From: Bacillota bacterium
Lineage (GTDB): Bacteria > Bacillota > Clostridia > Christensenellales > Aristaeellaceae
Length of the DNA stretch: 64,000 nt
Assembly: GCA_030057655.1 (NCBI GenBank)
Contig: JASGUQ010000050.1
Location: forward strand, 32,937 to 96,936
Direction of reading: 5' to 3'
In this document: one piece after another, positions 1 to 9,348 of the stretch
Layout: each line of letters starts with the position of its first letter
How positions within the stretch are numbered: the stretch's first letter is position 1
Translations under genes and position numbers: made by a program
Notes under the pieces: generated by a model
Seen by the model: only the letters and a program-made list of their open reading frames with translations
Databases searched by the model: none
Told to the model about the DNA's origin: nothing

Positions 1-1
1 G

Positions 2-853
2 CTGCTTGACAACAACTACCAGGTGGAGCAAAAAAACATCGCGAGCGGCGACCTGAGCGGGTTTGACGTCCTGCTGCTTCTGGCCCCGACGGTGGACCTG
101 TCCGAGGACAGCTTAAAACGGCTGGACGATTTCCTGTACAACGAAGGCCGCTACGGCAAGGCCCTTGTCTATGCCATGGACGCCTCCCAGCCCAGCCTTC
201 CAAAGATGGAGGCCTTCCTCGCCGAGTGGGGCATCCTGCCCCTGGACGGCGCGGTGTTTGAGACCCGCCAGCAGATGACCTACAGCATGCAGCCCTTTTA
301 CCCGATCAGCGAGTACAGGGATGAGGAGATCGCGGGCAAGCTGCGGGACAGCAGCATCCCGGTTTTGATGCCGCGCGCCAAGCCCTACAGCGTCCTGTTC
401 ACCGCCAGGGACCGCCAGCAGACCCGGGAATTGATGGCTTTTTCAGCAACCTCCGGCGTGCGCCCGGGCCAGGCCGGCAGCGATTTTGCCCCGGACAAGG
501 CCGCGATCAGGGGGCCCCTGCCCGCGATGACCCTGGCCTCCAGGGTGGTGAGGGACAAGGAAACCGGCCAGGTTTTTGCTTCCCACCTGATCATCAGTGC
601 CTCAACCGCCATGCTGGACGCGCAGTGGCTCCAAAACCCGCAGCTGAACAACGGGGAATACCTCTTAAAAACCCTGGGAAGCGCCCTTGACCAAAATCAG
701 GGGGTGGTGATCCGCCCGGTCAGCCTGGCGTCTGAAGCCCTGTCCTTAAACTCCGGCACCGCATCCCTGCTGGGCATCCTGTTTGTGGCCGTGATCCCGG
801 GTCTCCTGCTTGTAGCCGGGATCGCCGTCTTCCTGTACAGGAGGTTCCAATGA
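2..853 (+). CDS. GldG-type ABC transporter auxiliary protein, 3' part
   Basis: The gene enters from the left edge: the frame is open from base 2, so the N-terminus is missing and the GTG at 23 is not taken as the start. About 283 residues are visible. They match the C-terminal half of GldG-type (ABC_transp_aux, PF09822) proteins: a soluble extracytoplasmic domain that ends in one membrane helix near the C-terminus (LLGILFVAVIPGLLLVAG) and a short basic tail (YRRFQ). GldG-like proteins accompany a GldA-like ATPase and a GldF-like permease; their substrate outside gliding bacteria is unknown. The stop overlaps the next start (ATGA), so this gene and the DUF4340 gene are translationally coupled. 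Family assignment rests on the layout and the DUF4340 neighbour. Confidence 0.75.
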   Translation: MLDNNYQVEQKNIASGDLSGFDVLLLLAPTVDLSEDSLKRLDDFLYNEGRYGKALVYAMDASQPSLPKMEAFLAEWGILPLDGAVFETRQQMTYSMQPFYPISEYRDEEIAGKLRDSSIPVLMPRAKPYSVLFTARDRQQTRELMAFSATSGVRPGQAGSDFAPDKAAIRGPLPAMTLASRVVRDKETGQVFASHLIISASTAMLDAQWLQNPQLNNGEYLLKTLGSALDQNQGVVIRPVSLASEALSLNSGTASLLGILFVAVIPGLLLVAGIAVFLYRRFQ

Positions 854-2271
854 ACAGGCGCCTGTTGCGGCTGACCCTCTTTTCCCTGGCGATGACCCTG
901 CTGCTCGCCTCCCTCAACCTGCTGATCGGCAGGGGGCAAAAGCCGCTTCCCAAAAAAGAAAACCTGACCCTTTTGAACCGGGAGCCCACGGACATCGACC
1001 GCGCGGACATCCGGAATCAAAAAGGCGAATACAGCATTTATTACGACAGCGAAAACGGCGGCTACGTGGTCGGCAATTTGCCCACGGACCTGGTGGACCT
1101 TGAGCGCTTTGTGGATTTCATGGTCGCGCTGTCCAATATGAAAGCCGCCAGCCGCGCGGCCGAAAAAACGGATGACCCGGGGAAATACGGCCTGGATCAG
1201 CCGGGCGCGGCCCTGTCCCTCCGCTTCACGGACGGTGAAAGCAAAGAGATCAGGATCGGCAGCCTTGAACCGGTGTCCCAAAACTACTATTTGAGCGTTT
1301 CAGGGGACGAAAGCCTGTACACCCTGAAAAAGGACCTGGCGGAAACCCTGCTTTTGGGGCAGGAGGCCTTCCTTTCCCTTCAGGTAACGCCCAAGCTCAG
1401 GGTTTCAAGCCCGCTTTCCGCTGTCAGAGACGCCACTTTTTCAGGCGCGGCCTATGAAGCCCCCTTCAGCGTCAAAGCGGTTTCAGGCGCGGGGAGCGAA
1501 ACCAAGCTTCAGGCCCTGTCCTTTGGCACAGCCACCCACCTGATCACCTTCAAAGGCACCCATGCCCTGGATCAGGAGGGCGGCATCCGCCTGCTGGGCT
1601 CGCTTCTGGACATCAAAGCCATCAAAGTGGAAGGCTATCAGCTGACGCAAAGCGAACTGGCCGGGTACGGCTTTGACCAGCCGGACGCGCGGGCGGAGTT
1701 TGTGCTGGCCGGAAGCAATGAGAAGATCGTTCTGACGCTGAAAAAGGCCGGGGGGGACACCTTTTACGCGGCGGTAGACGGCAGGGACGCCGTCTACCTC
1801 ATCAACCGTCCTGCCTTTTACGACATCCGTCCTTCCGAACTGGTGCTGCGCTACCTGCTAAACCCGATGCTGATGGACTTAAGCGGGGTCAGGGTGACAA
1901 CGCCTGAAAACGAATACGACATCGCCTATGAACGCCCCACGGGCACGGAGGGGGAGGCCAAAGTAAACGGAAAAGCCGTGTCCATCAGCAGCTTTCACGC
2001 TTTCTTCAGGCTGCTGACCTCGGCCGCCTCAGACGGCAGTCTGTACACAGGGGATGAGCCAACTGGCGCGCCCGCGCTCAGTGTCACCTACCGCTACAAA
2101 AACGAAAGCAAAGAGAACGATGTCCTGCGGTTTTATCCCTTGGAAGCAAGGCGCATGGCCGTGTCCATCAACGGCATAACGGAGCTGGTCATCCGCGACA
2201 GCTTTGTCACCCGCCTCATACAGGCGGCAGAGGACCTGAAAAACGGCGATCCCATTGAGGAGGTCTGGTGA
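850..2271 (+). CDS. DUF4340 domain-containing membrane-anchored protein
   Basis: This 473-residue protein has an N-terminal membrane anchor (residues about 8-26, LTLFSLAMTLLLASLNLLIG) followed by a long extracytoplasmic region. Two internally similar segments, each with a pattern like K-Y-G-L-D-Q-P or G-Y-G-F-D-Q-P followed by a beta-rich stretch, fit the duplicated DUF4340 domain. DUF4340 genes commonly follow GldG-like genes and are thought to be part of the same ABC assembly. The start overlaps the previous stop by four bases (ATGA). No catalytic motif is visible. The biochemical role is unknown. Confidence 0.8.
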   Translation: MNRRLLRLTLFSLAMTLLLASLNLLIGRGQKPLPKKENLTLLNREPTDIDRADIRNQKGEYSIYYDSENGGYVVGNLPTDLVDLERFVDFMVALSNMKAASRAAEKTDDPGKYGLDQPGAALSLRFTDGESKEIRIGSLEPVSQNYYLSVSGDESLYTLKKDLAETLLLGQEAFLSLQVTPKLRVSSPLSAVRDATFSGAAYEAPFSVKAVSGAGSETKLQALSFGTATHLITFKGTHALDQEGGIRLLGSLLDIKAIKVEGYQLTQSELAGYGFDQPDARAEFVLAGSNEKIVLTLKKAGGDTFYAAVDGRDAVYLINRPAFYDIRPSELVLRYLLNPMLMDLSGVRVTTPENEYDIAYERPTGTEGEAKVNGKAVSISSFHAFFRLLTSAASDGSLYTGDEPTGAPALSVTYRYKNESKENDVLRFYPLEARRMAVSINGITELVIRDSFVTRLIQAAEDLKNGDPIEEVW

Positions 2272-2284
2272 AGAAGGAGGACTT

Positions 2285-3406
2285 ATGAAGGATAACAAAC
2301 TGGTTACAGCCGTCATCGGGGCCGGCATGATCGCCAACAAGGCCCACATCCCGGCTTACAAAAGCCTGCCGGAACAGGTAAGCATTGAAGCGGTTTTTGA
2401 CAAACGGGAGGAAGCCGCCGCGCAAACAACGCAGGCGCACAACATCCCCTTTCACTACACGGACGCGGAAAGGATGCTGCGGGAGATCAGGCCCAACCTG
2501 GTGTCTGTCTGCACGCCCAACATGTCCCATGCCGCCTATGTGAGGATGGCGCTTGAGAACGGCTGCAATGTGCTGTGTGAAAAACCGCTGGCGATGACCT
2601 GGAAGGAGACCAGGGCGCTTTATGACCTGGCAAAAGAGAAAGGCAGGCTGCTCATGGCCTGCCAGACGCTGCGCTATGGGGAGGAATACCTGGCCGCCAA
2701 AGAGATGGCGGACGCGGGAATGCTGGGGGACATCTATTTTGCGGAGTTCGCGGCCATCAGGCGAAGGGGCATTCCCAAGTGGGGTGTGTTTCACCGCAAG
2801 GAGGATAATGGCGGCGGCGCCCTGTGCGATCTGGGCGTCCACCTGATAGACGCTTTGGTCTGGCTGATGGGCTCCCCTGCTTTCAAGTCGGTCAGCGGAT
2901 ACACTGCCGCCCATATCGCCCAGCATGAGAAAAATGTCATCTCCAGCATTGTGGAGTCCGGCGCGCCCGCCGGGGTGACCAGGGCCCTCAAGTACCAGCC
3001 GGAGGAGTTTGAGGTGGAGGAGTTTGCCGCAGGCACCCTTCAGTTTGAAAACGGCATCAACGTGAACTTCAAGACCTCCTGGGCGCTGAACCTGCCGCCG
3101 CAGTTTGGCCTCAGCATCGCGGGCACCAAGGCCGGGCTGACCCTGCCGGATTTAAAGCTGTACACCGTGATGGGTCGCTATCAGACGGACATCGTACCCA
3201 AGGTGTTCAAGGAAGGCCCGCACGCGAAGGAACCCTTCTCCGGTCATTTCGCGCTGATCAAAAACGCGGTGGACCATCTGATGTACGGGGCCCCGGTTCT
3301 GGTGACCCCTGAGCAGACGCTGACCGTGGCCGCGGTCATCGATGCCTTCTACCTGTCCGCGAAGCTTCAGCGAGAGGTGCGCGCGGAGGAGGTATACACG
3401 GCCTGA
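2285..3406 (+). CDS. Gfo/Idh/MocA family NAD(P)-dependent oxidoreductase
   Basis: The product is a 373-residue sugar or polyol dehydrogenase-like protein. The N-terminal Rossmann fold has the pattern VIGAGMIANKAHIPA, and the family's E-K-P motif appears at NVLCEKPLAM, where the lysine is the usual catalytic residue. A second conserved stretch, GGGALCDLGVHLIDAL, holds the D-x-x-x-H pair of the active site. The start at 2285 is chosen because AAGGAGG lies seven bases upstream; a longer TTG start at 2255 would overlap the previous gene and has no ribosome-binding site. It precedes a sugar ABC operon with its own promoter, so a role in oxidising an imported sugar derivative is plausible. The stop codon lies inside the stem of the following terminator. 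Confidence 0.85.
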   Translation: MKDNKLVTAVIGAGMIANKAHIPAYKSLPEQVSIEAVFDKREEAAAQTTQAHNIPFHYTDAERMLREIRPNLVSVCTPNMSHAAYVRMALENGCNVLCEKPLAMTWKETRALYDLAKEKGRLLMACQTLRYGEEYLAAKEMADAGMLGDIYFAEFAAIRRRGIPKWGVFHRKEDNGGGALCDLGVHLIDALVWLMGSPAFKSVSGYTAAHIAQHEKNVISSIVESGAPAGVTRALKYQPEEFEVEEFAAGTLQFENGINVNFKTSWALNLPPQFGLSIAGTKAGLTLPDLKLYTVMGRYQTDIVPKVFKEGPHAKEPFSGHFALIKNAVDHLMYGAPVLVTPEQTLTVAAVIDAFYLSAKLQREVRAEEVYTA

Positions 3407-3452
3407 GCGGCTCTTTTCCCCGTTTGAAAAAGCGCGCTCAGGCACGGTTTTT
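3401..3452 (+). terminator. Rho-independent terminator after the oxidoreductase
   Basis: Arms GCCTGAGCG (3401-3409) and CGCTCAGGC (3435-3443) are perfect reverse complements and are followed by T5 at 3448-3452. The left arm contains the TGA stop of the preceding gene. The loop is long, about 25 bases. Confidence 0.6.
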
Positions 3453-3466
3453 CTAAGCGACGAAGA

Positions 3467-3495
3467 TTGAAAACAGGCCTTCCCTGTGATATGAT
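3467..3495 (+). promoter_or_regulatory. Sigma-A type promoter of the ribose-type sugar operon
   Basis: TTGAAA at 3467-3472 and TATGAT at 3490-3495 are separated by exactly 17 bases. The predicted start of transcription, near 3502, leaves a leader of about 60 bases before the binding-protein gene. Confidence 0.75.
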
Positions 3496-3564
3496 GTACA
3501 CAATAACAGCAAATATTCGGAGCAGAAGCTCTGAAAATATGAAAACCTTGAGGAGGAATGGTTC

Positions 3565-4635
3565 ATGAGGAAACTTATCGCGCTGTCCCTTGTCCTTGCC
3601 CTGGCGTTGAGCCTGATGGCGGTGTCTGTTGGCGCCGCTGAGGGAGAGGTCCGCAAGCTGAAGCTGGCGAGCCACAACGCGGAGATCGAGGGCAACCCCT
3701 ACCGTGTACGCTATGAGCTGGATATCCAGGAAGCTGCCAAGGCCGCTTTGGAAAAGGGCTTTGACATCAGCTACTCTTCTTTCGTATCCAACTGGGACCC
3801 GGCAACGGAGACCCAGCAGCTGCAAAACTCCATCAACGAGGGCTATGACATCATCCTGGTCAACCCTGTCGCCTCCACCGGCCTTGACCCCATCATTGAA
3901 AAGGCCCAGGCCGCCGGCATCACCTACATCAACGTGGACGTGGAGTACCTGTCTGAGGACGTCAACATCCTCAACATCTGCACCGACCAGTATTACCTGG
4001 GTTACAAGACTGCTTCCTACGCCGGCGAAGTGCTGGGCAAGGGCGCCAAGGTCGTGCTCATCAGCGCGATTGCCGGCAACTCCGCCAACGACTTCCGCGA
4101 TGAGGGCTTCCTGAAAGCCGCCGAGGAGCAGGGCCTTGAGATCGTCGGCCGCTACAACCACAACTGGAGCAACACCGAGAGCCAGCAGATCATGACCGAG
4201 ATCATCAACTCCGGCATGGAATATGACGGCGTCCTGGTCTCCCAGTGCGCGGACGCGGCCCTGGCCGCCTTTGACACCACCGGCGCCCCCCTGCCCAAGT
4301 TTATCGGCTTTGGCGACACGGGCGAGTACATGCAGCGGTGCCTGAAGATCAACGAGAATGAAACCGTGATGCCCTACATCGTTGTATCCAACCCTCCGGG
4401 CGTTGGCGGCTCCGCCCTCAACTTCGGCATCAACCAGATTTTGGGCAAGGAACTCAAGGACGACGTCTATGAGAACGGCAACATCAAGTACCACAGCATC
4501 TACCTGCCCAGCAAGATCTGGTTCACCGATAAGAACCAGGAAGAATACCGCGCGATGGCCGAATCCATGGCCCCCGGCGACACCATCACCTATTGGCTGA
4601 CCATTGACGAGGTGGCTGAAGGCTACTTCAAGTAA
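3565..4635 (+). CDS. Ribose-type sugar ABC transporter substrate-binding protein
   Basis: This 356-residue secreted protein has a cleavable signal peptide (MRKLIALSLVLALALSLMAV, probably cut after VGA-A). The mature part is a periplasmic-binding-protein fold of the RbsB/Peripla_BP_4 type: NPVASTGLDPIIEKAQAAGI is the typical strand-helix passage, followed by GFLKAAEEQG and a late D-G-V-L-V segment. No lipobox cysteine is visible, which is unusual for a Gram-positive binding protein, so anchoring may be through the permeases or another route. AGGAGG lies nine bases before the ATG. It is the first gene of an operon with ATPase, two permeases and a ROK kinase, separated from them by an attenuator-like hairpin. 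The exact sugar cannot be read from sequence. Confidence 0.9.
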   Translation: MRKLIALSLVLALALSLMAVSVGAAEGEVRKLKLASHNAEIEGNPYRVRYELDIQEAAKAALEKGFDISYSSFVSNWDPATETQQLQNSINEGYDIILVNPVASTGLDPIIEKAQAAGITYINVDVEYLSEDVNILNICTDQYYLGYKTASYAGEVLGKGAKVVLISAIAGNSANDFRDEGFLKAAEEQGLEIVGRYNHNWSNTESQQIMTEIINSGMEYDGVLVSQCADAALAAFDTTGAPLPKFIGFGDTGEYMQRCLKINENETVMPYIVVSNPPGVGGSALNFGINQILGKELKDDVYENGNIKYHSIYLPSKIWFTDKNQEEYRAMAESMAPGDTITYWLTIDEVAEGYFK

Positions 4636-4665
4636 GCCGCTTGAAAACTCTAGTTCTGTGATTAG

Positions 4666-4712
4666 CGCGCTTGGCCGGGCTGGCGCAGCCGCTCGGCCAG
4701 GCCGCGTTTTTT
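4666..4712 (+). terminator. Attenuator-type terminator between binding protein and ATPase genes
   Basis: A GC-rich stem (outer CGCG pair; inner arm CTTGGCCGGGC with GCTCGGCCAGG, including two wobble pairs and one bulge) is followed by T6 at 4707-4712. It sits between the binding-protein gene and the rest of the transporter, so partial read-through would give an excess of binding protein over membrane components. Confidence 0.75.
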
Positions 4713-4751
4713 ATCAGGTTTCCCGATTATTCCTCTGGAGGTGCTTCACCC

Positions 4752-6290
4752 TTGATTGAGATGAGGGACATCACCAAGCATTACGGCGCTGTACAGGCCT
4801 TAAAAGGCGCATCAATTACCATTCCCGCCGGCAAGATCACAGCGTTGCTGGGCAGCAATGGCTCCGGCAAATCCACCCTGGTCAAGGTGCTGGCGGGGCT
4901 GGTCAGCCCCAATTCCGGTAGCATTCTGATCAATGGGCAGCCGGTCGTCATTCGCTCCGGCAATGACGCCCAGGCCCGGGGCATCTCCACCGCCTTTCAG
5001 GACCTGAGTCTTCTGCCGATGATGACGGTTTCCGACAACCTGCTGCTTGGCAATGAGCCAAGGACGCCGTTTGGGATGGTGGACAGGGAGAAAAGCCGTC
5101 AGATCGTGAAGGACCTGATGGACCGCTTTAAAATCCGCTGTTCGCCCCAGGACTATGTCCAGTCCCTGCCCTCCTCCACCCAGAGCATGCTGGAGATCGC
5201 CAAGGCCGTGCACAGAAACCCCCGGGTGCTGCTGCTGGACGAGGCCACGGCGGCGCTGCACATGGACGAAATCACAGTGCTGTTTGATATTTTGCGCGAT
5301 TTGCGGGATCAGGGGCTGTCCATCGTCTTTGTCACCCACAGGATGCACGAGGTGTTTGAGCTGTGCGACGAGGCGGTGATTTTAAGGGGCGGGGAGACCG
5401 TTAAATCAGGCCCTGTGACGGAATTCACCCTGGATGACCTGGTGTACTACATGACAGGCCAGAGGATGGCCCATCACGCTCCGGGGCAGGACGTGTCCGA
5501 AACATCTAGGCAGGGCCAGGCGGTGCTGGAGGTCAAAAACCTGAGCCTGCCGCCCAGGGTCAAGGACGTCTCCATGACTGCTCATGCTGGCGAGATCATC
5601 GGCATCGGCGGCCTGGAAGGCCAGGGCCAGTCCGACTTTATGCGCGCGATTTTGGGCGCGAAGCATAAAACAGGCGGCAGCATCCGTTTTCTGGGCGAGG
5701 AGGTCGCTTTCCGCCAGCCCGCACAGGCGGTGAAGGCGGGCATGGGCCTGATCTCCGGCGAGCGCAACCGGGAGGCCATGTTCCCGGACCGCACCATCGC
5801 TGAAAACATCTTTGCCGGCAACGCTGCCGTGGGGCCGCGCTTCCGCTTTTTGCCCAAGAAGTTTGTCAGGAAGTTCTCAGAGGACGCGGTCAAAACTTAC
5901 CGCATCAAGATCGGCTCCTTAAAGGACGCCGCCAGCACGCTCTCCGGCGGCAACCAGCAAAAACTGGTCATCGCCCGCTGGATCGCGGTCGGGCCCAAAC
6001 TTTTGCTGCTGGATGACCCCACCAAGGGCGTTGACATCCATTCCAGGCTTGAGATCCATCAGATCTTAAGGGAAAGCGCCCAAAAGGGCATGGCGGTCAT
6101 TATCTCGGCTTCGGACATGGATGAGCTGCTGGAGATCGCCCAGCGCGTCTATGTGTTTTATGAAGGCCGGGTCTCCGGCGTCCTGCAGGGGGACAGCATG
6201 ACCCAGGAAAACATGGTGTCCCTGATGATGGGCTTCACAAACGAGAAGGCGGATGGGCTTCTGATGAAAAGCAAGGAGGCGCAGGCATGA
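4752..6290 (+). CDS. Sugar ABC transporter ATP-binding protein, RbsA/MglA type
   Basis: The product is a fused double ATPase of about 512 residues, the usual length for RbsA/MglA proteins. The N-terminal domain has a full Walker A (GSNGSGKST) and Walker B (LLLDEAT) but a degenerate signature (SSTQSMLEIAKA). The C-terminal domain has a degenerate P-loop region (GGLEGQGQSDF) and an intact signature (LSGGNQQKLVIARW), the normal asymmetry of this family. The start is placed at TTG 4752, ten bases after GGAGG at 4737-4741; ATG 4761 is the alternative. A longer frame from 4671 would run through the attenuator and is rejected. The stop overlaps the next start (ATGA). Confidence 0.9.
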   Translation: MIEMRDITKHYGAVQALKGASITIPAGKITALLGSNGSGKSTLVKVLAGLVSPNSGSILINGQPVVIRSGNDAQARGISTAFQDLSLLPMMTVSDNLLLGNEPRTPFGMVDREKSRQIVKDLMDRFKIRCSPQDYVQSLPSSTQSMLEIAKAVHRNPRVLLLDEATAALHMDEITVLFDILRDLRDQGLSIVFVTHRMHEVFELCDEAVILRGGETVKSGPVTEFTLDDLVYYMTGQRMAHHAPGQDVSETSRQGQAVLEVKNLSLPPRVKDVSMTAHAGEIIGIGGLEGQGQSDFMRAILGAKHKTGGSIRFLGEEVAFRQPAQAVKAGMGLISGERNREAMFPDRTIAENIFAGNAAVGPRFRFLPKKFVRKFSEDAVKTYRIKIGSLKDAASTLSGGNQQKLVIARWIAVGPKLLLLDDPTKGVDIHSRLEIHQILRESAQKGMAVIISASDMDELLEIAQRVYVFYEGRVSGVLQGDSMTQENMVSLMMGFTNEKADGLLMKSKEAQA

Positions 6291-7354
6291 ACACCTTGAC
6301 CCAATCTGTCAAAAAATTCAGGCGCACGCCTGCCTTCACGGGCTTTGTGTTGTTCACAATCGCGCTGGTGATGAACATCCTCATGCAGGGCATCAACTCC
6401 GGCACCCCGCTGGCTTTTTTCAAGCCCGCTTTCTACGGCAGCATGCTGATGACCAACGCGCCCTTTATCTTAACCACGATGGCCCAGAGCCTGCTCCTCA
6501 TCGTGGGCCTGTTTGACATCTCCATCGGCATCCAATTGGCGCTGGTGAACGTGATCTGCATCATGGTGCCCCAGGAGCTGGGTCTGCCCATCTGGGCTGG
6601 CTGGCTGGCCGCGATGGGTGCCAACCTGCTGGTTTCAGCGGCCTTTGGCGCCTGCTCCTCCCTCCTGAGGCTGCCGGCGATGCTGGTGGGCTATGCCTTT
6701 ACCTTCATCATCAAGGGCGTCAACGTCAGCATCATGAGCAAGCCCCAGGGCAAGGTGCCAAAGGAGGTCTACCTGCCCTACCAGACCCTGATCGGCGGTG
6801 TGTTGCCGGTCGCGCTTCTGGTCATTGTGGCCATCTTCCTTATGTGGCTTCTGATCAAGCGCAGGCCGCTTGGCAAGCACCTCTACGCTGTGGGCGGCAA
6901 CCCCAGAAACGCCTATGCCGCGGGCATCAGCCCGGTCAAGGTGCAGATGCAGGCCAACCTGCTCAAGGGCTTCATCGTGGGGGTGGGCGGCATCTGCCTG
7001 ACCCTGATGAACGCCTCCGGCAACCCGCTTCAGGCGGAGGACTACGGCCTGCGTTCCCTGATCGCCTGCATCCTGGGCGGGATGGGCTTTGGCGGTTGGG
7101 GCAGCATGGCCTGCGGCGTCTTTGGCGCTTCCTTCTTTGTGCTGATCCAAAACGCCGTTTATTATTTCTTCAGTTACCTCAGCAAGGTCATCACGGGCTT
7201 CGCGGTGTCCACCTACTGGCAAAACCTGGTCAGCGACGTCATTTTGCTGCTGGGGCTTCTGGTGACCATCATCACCGCCAGGGAACAGCGCAAGACCCTG
7301 AAGGAAGGCCTGTTCAACCAGTTCAAGGGAGGTGAAGCCCGTGTCAGCCGCTGA
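6287..7354 (+). CDS. Sugar ABC transporter permease, RbsC type (first)
   Basis: This 355-residue polytopic membrane protein belongs to the BPD_transp_2 family, with eight or more hydrophobic segments. The passage LYAVGGNPRNAYAAGI corresponds to the conserved cytoplasmic loop of ribose/xylose permeases (G-x-N-x-x-A-A-x-x-x-G-I) that contacts the ATPase. The start overlaps the preceding stop by four bases. The two permeases in this operon are related but different, so the channel is probably a heterodimer. Confidence 0.9.
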   Translation: MNTLTQSVKKFRRTPAFTGFVLFTIALVMNILMQGINSGTPLAFFKPAFYGSMLMTNAPFILTTMAQSLLLIVGLFDISIGIQLALVNVICIMVPQELGLPIWAGWLAAMGANLLVSAAFGACSSLLRLPAMLVGYAFTFIIKGVNVSIMSKPQGKVPKEVYLPYQTLIGGVLPVALLVIVAIFLMWLLIKRRPLGKHLYAVGGNPRNAYAAGISPVKVQMQANLLKGFIVGVGGICLTLMNASGNPLQAEDYGLRSLIACILGGMGFGGWGSMACGVFGASFFVLIQNAVYYFFSYLSKVITGFAVSTYWQNLVSDVILLLGLLVTIITAREQRKTLKEGLFNQFKGGEARVSR

Positions 7355-8342
7355 GCATCGTGATCTGATCCCCTGGTATCATCCCAAAAAACTGCTGATC
7401 TCCTTCAGGCGCAGCCCGCCCCTGGTGGCTTTCGCCCTGTCCGCGCTGCTGTTTTTGATCACCATCCTGATTAACCCCAAGGGGCTGAACAACCGCTTCA
7501 TCGGCTCCCTGATCCTGCTCACGACGCTGCTCGCCATCTCCTCTGCCGGGCAGACCATCGTTCTGATCGGCGGGGGCATGGATTTTTCAGTCGGCGCGGT
7601 GATGAGCGCCGCCGCCATCATCGCCACCTACACCATGGACAAGCAGGACAGCGTTCTGATTTATGTCCAGGTCCTGGCGCTGTCCCTGCTGATGGGGGCG
7701 GTGGTCGGCCTGCTCAACGGCTTCTTTGTGGTCAAGATCGGCCTGCCCGCGATGATCGTCACCATGGCGGTCTCCAACATCATCACCAGGCTTCAATATG
7801 TCTTCACCTCCGGCTCCCCGGCGGGCTGGGCGGGGCAGAAGTTTGTGGACTCCATCATCTACCGTTTCTTTGACCTGATCCCATCCATTGTGATCTATGC
7901 CCTCCTTTTTGTGCCCGTCGTGTTCTGGATCTTGAACCGCTCCCGCTTTGGCAAACAGGTGTACATGGTGGGCAACAACCGCCAGGCCGCTTACCTGACC
8001 GGCGTGCGCGTCAATTGGGTCATCATCATGACCTATGTCATCTCCGGCATGATGTCCGCCTTCGCCGGCATCCTGGGCGCGGGCTACAAGGCAACTGCCA
8101 GGGTGGACATCTTTGGCGAGTACGCCTTCACCTCCCTGGTGGCGGTGATCGTGGGCGGCACCACCTTCTCAGGCGGGGTGGGCACCTACACCGGCACCAT
8201 CGCGGGCGCGCTGCTGATGACCGTGCTGTCTAACCTTTTGACCACCCTTGGCCTGCCCCAAACCATGCGCGACATCTTAAACGGCGTCATCATCATCCTG
8301 CTCCTGATGCTCTACAACCGCTCAAAGGCTGTGCGCCAGTGA
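7341..8342 (+). CDS. Sugar ABC transporter permease, RbsC type (second)
   Basis: This is the second BPD_transp_2 permease, about 333 residues, with the same coupling-loop signature (VYMVGNNRQAAYLTGV) and a glycine-rich segment GGTTFSGGVGTYTGTIAGAL typical of the family. The start is set at GTG 7341 because GGAGG at 7328-7332 lies eight bases upstream; GTG 7332 overlaps the ribosome-binding site. It overlaps the end of the first permease by 14 bases, and its stop overlaps the kinase start (GTGA). Confidence 0.88.
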   Translation: MSAAEHRDLIPWYHPKKLLISFRRSPPLVAFALSALLFLITILINPKGLNNRFIGSLILLTTLLAISSAGQTIVLIGGGMDFSVGAVMSAAAIIATYTMDKQDSVLIYVQVLALSLLMGAVVGLLNGFFVVKIGLPAMIVTMAVSNIITRLQYVFTSGSPAGWAGQKFVDSIIYRFFDLIPSIVIYALLFVPVVFWILNRSRFGKQVYMVGNNRQAAYLTGVRVNWVIIMTYVISGMMSAFAGILGAGYKATARVDIFGEYAFTSLVAVIVGGTTFSGGVGTYTGTIAGALLMTVLSNLLTTLGLPQTMRDILNGVIIILLLMLYNRSKAVRQ

Positions 8343-9307
8343 CCCAGAAAGCAGGTATGAGCGTTCATCTGGGGATCGATCTGGGGGGCACCAGCATTAA
8401 AATGGGCCTGGTGAACGAAGGCGGGCAAATAATCAGCCGCCTGGAAACAGACACCAGCGATGATTTTGATACGGTCACAAGGGACATGGCGGAAGGGGTT
8501 TTGTCCCTCCTGAAGAAAACCGGGCTGGGCAAAAAAGACCTCCCCTACATCGGCCTGGGCGTGCCCAGCACCGTGCACCCGGAGACCGGGCGGCTGATCC
8601 TGGCCAACAACACCGGCTGGGAGAACGCGCCCATGCGCGAAGCTCTGGAAGAAAAAACCGGGCTTTCCGTCCTGATCGCCAACGACGCGGACTGCGCCCT
8701 GGCGGGCGAAGCGCTCTGCGGCAGCGCGAAAAACCAAAAAGATGTGCTGATGCTGACCCTGGGGACCGGGGTGGGCGGGGCGATGCTGATCAATGGTAGG
8801 CTGTTTTCAGGCTGCGACGGCATGGGCATGGAGGTGGGGCACCTGCCCCTCATCGCGGGCGGCCCGAAATGCACCTGCGGGGCTTCAGGCTGTGTGGAAA
8901 CCCTGGTCTCCGCCACCGGGCTCGTGCTTTTGACCAAAGAAGCGATACATGAAAACCCGGACAGCCTGATGCACAAAAAAATCAAATCAGGCATCCCCCT
9001 GGACGGCCGGCTCGCTTTTTCCTGCATGGAAGAGGGGGATCAGGCGGCAAAAAGCGTGGTTGAGCGCTATTGCGCCCTGCTGGCCCAGACCGTCGGCGGG
9101 CTGAGCAACGTGTTCCGCCCAGCCCTGGTGCTCCTGGGCGGCGGCGTGAGCAAGGCTGGGGACGCGCTGCTTTTCAGGGTCAGGGAAGCCCTGCCCCGGT
9201 TCATCCTCTCCTATTCCGTGATCGGCGGCCCGGAGCTTCGCCTGGCCTCCCTTGGCAACGACGCCGGCCTGATCGGCGCCGCCTTCCTGAAGGAAATGAG
9301 CATTTAG
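8339..9307 (+). CDS. ROK family sugar kinase
   Basis: This 322-residue protein starts with the ASKHA phosphate-1 motif (LGIDLGGTSIKMG) and carries the ROK zinc-binding motif CTCGASGC near residue 180, preceded by the conserved H-L-P of EVGHLPLI. That combination marks ROK kinases rather than ROK repressors; no N-terminal HTH is present. As the last gene of the transporter operon it probably phosphorylates the imported hexose or a derivative such as glucose, fructose, allose or an N-acetyl-hexosamine. The GTG start overlaps the permease stop; ATG 8357 is an alternative start. Confidence 0.9.
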   Translation: MTQKAGMSVHLGIDLGGTSIKMGLVNEGGQIISRLETDTSDDFDTVTRDMAEGVLSLLKKTGLGKKDLPYIGLGVPSTVHPETGRLILANNTGWENAPMREALEEKTGLSVLIANDADCALAGEALCGSAKNQKDVLMLTLGTGVGGAMLINGRLFSGCDGMGMEVGHLPLIAGGPKCTCGASGCVETLVSATGLVLLTKEAIHENPDSLMHKKIKSGIPLDGRLAFSCMEEGDQAAKSVVERYCALLAQTVGGLSNVFRPALVLLGGGVSKAGDALLFRVREALPRFILSYSVIGGPELRLASLGNDAGLIGAAFLKEMSI

Positions 9308-9348
9308 GACAGAATAAAAAACGGACTGCTTTTTATCAGGGAGATCGT

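Noticed and set aside
697..1281. Antisense open frame over the GldG/DUF4340 junction
   Set aside because: It opposes two well-supported coupled genes and has no start signals.
4671..4751. N-terminal extension of the RbsA-type ATPase
   Set aside because: These bases form the attenuator hairpin; the family starts at the residues encoded from 4752.
9070..9348. N-terminal extension of the GH13 gene
   Set aside because: It overlaps the kinase gene in another frame and reads as low-complexity; a signal peptide with a good ribosome-binding site starts at 9349.
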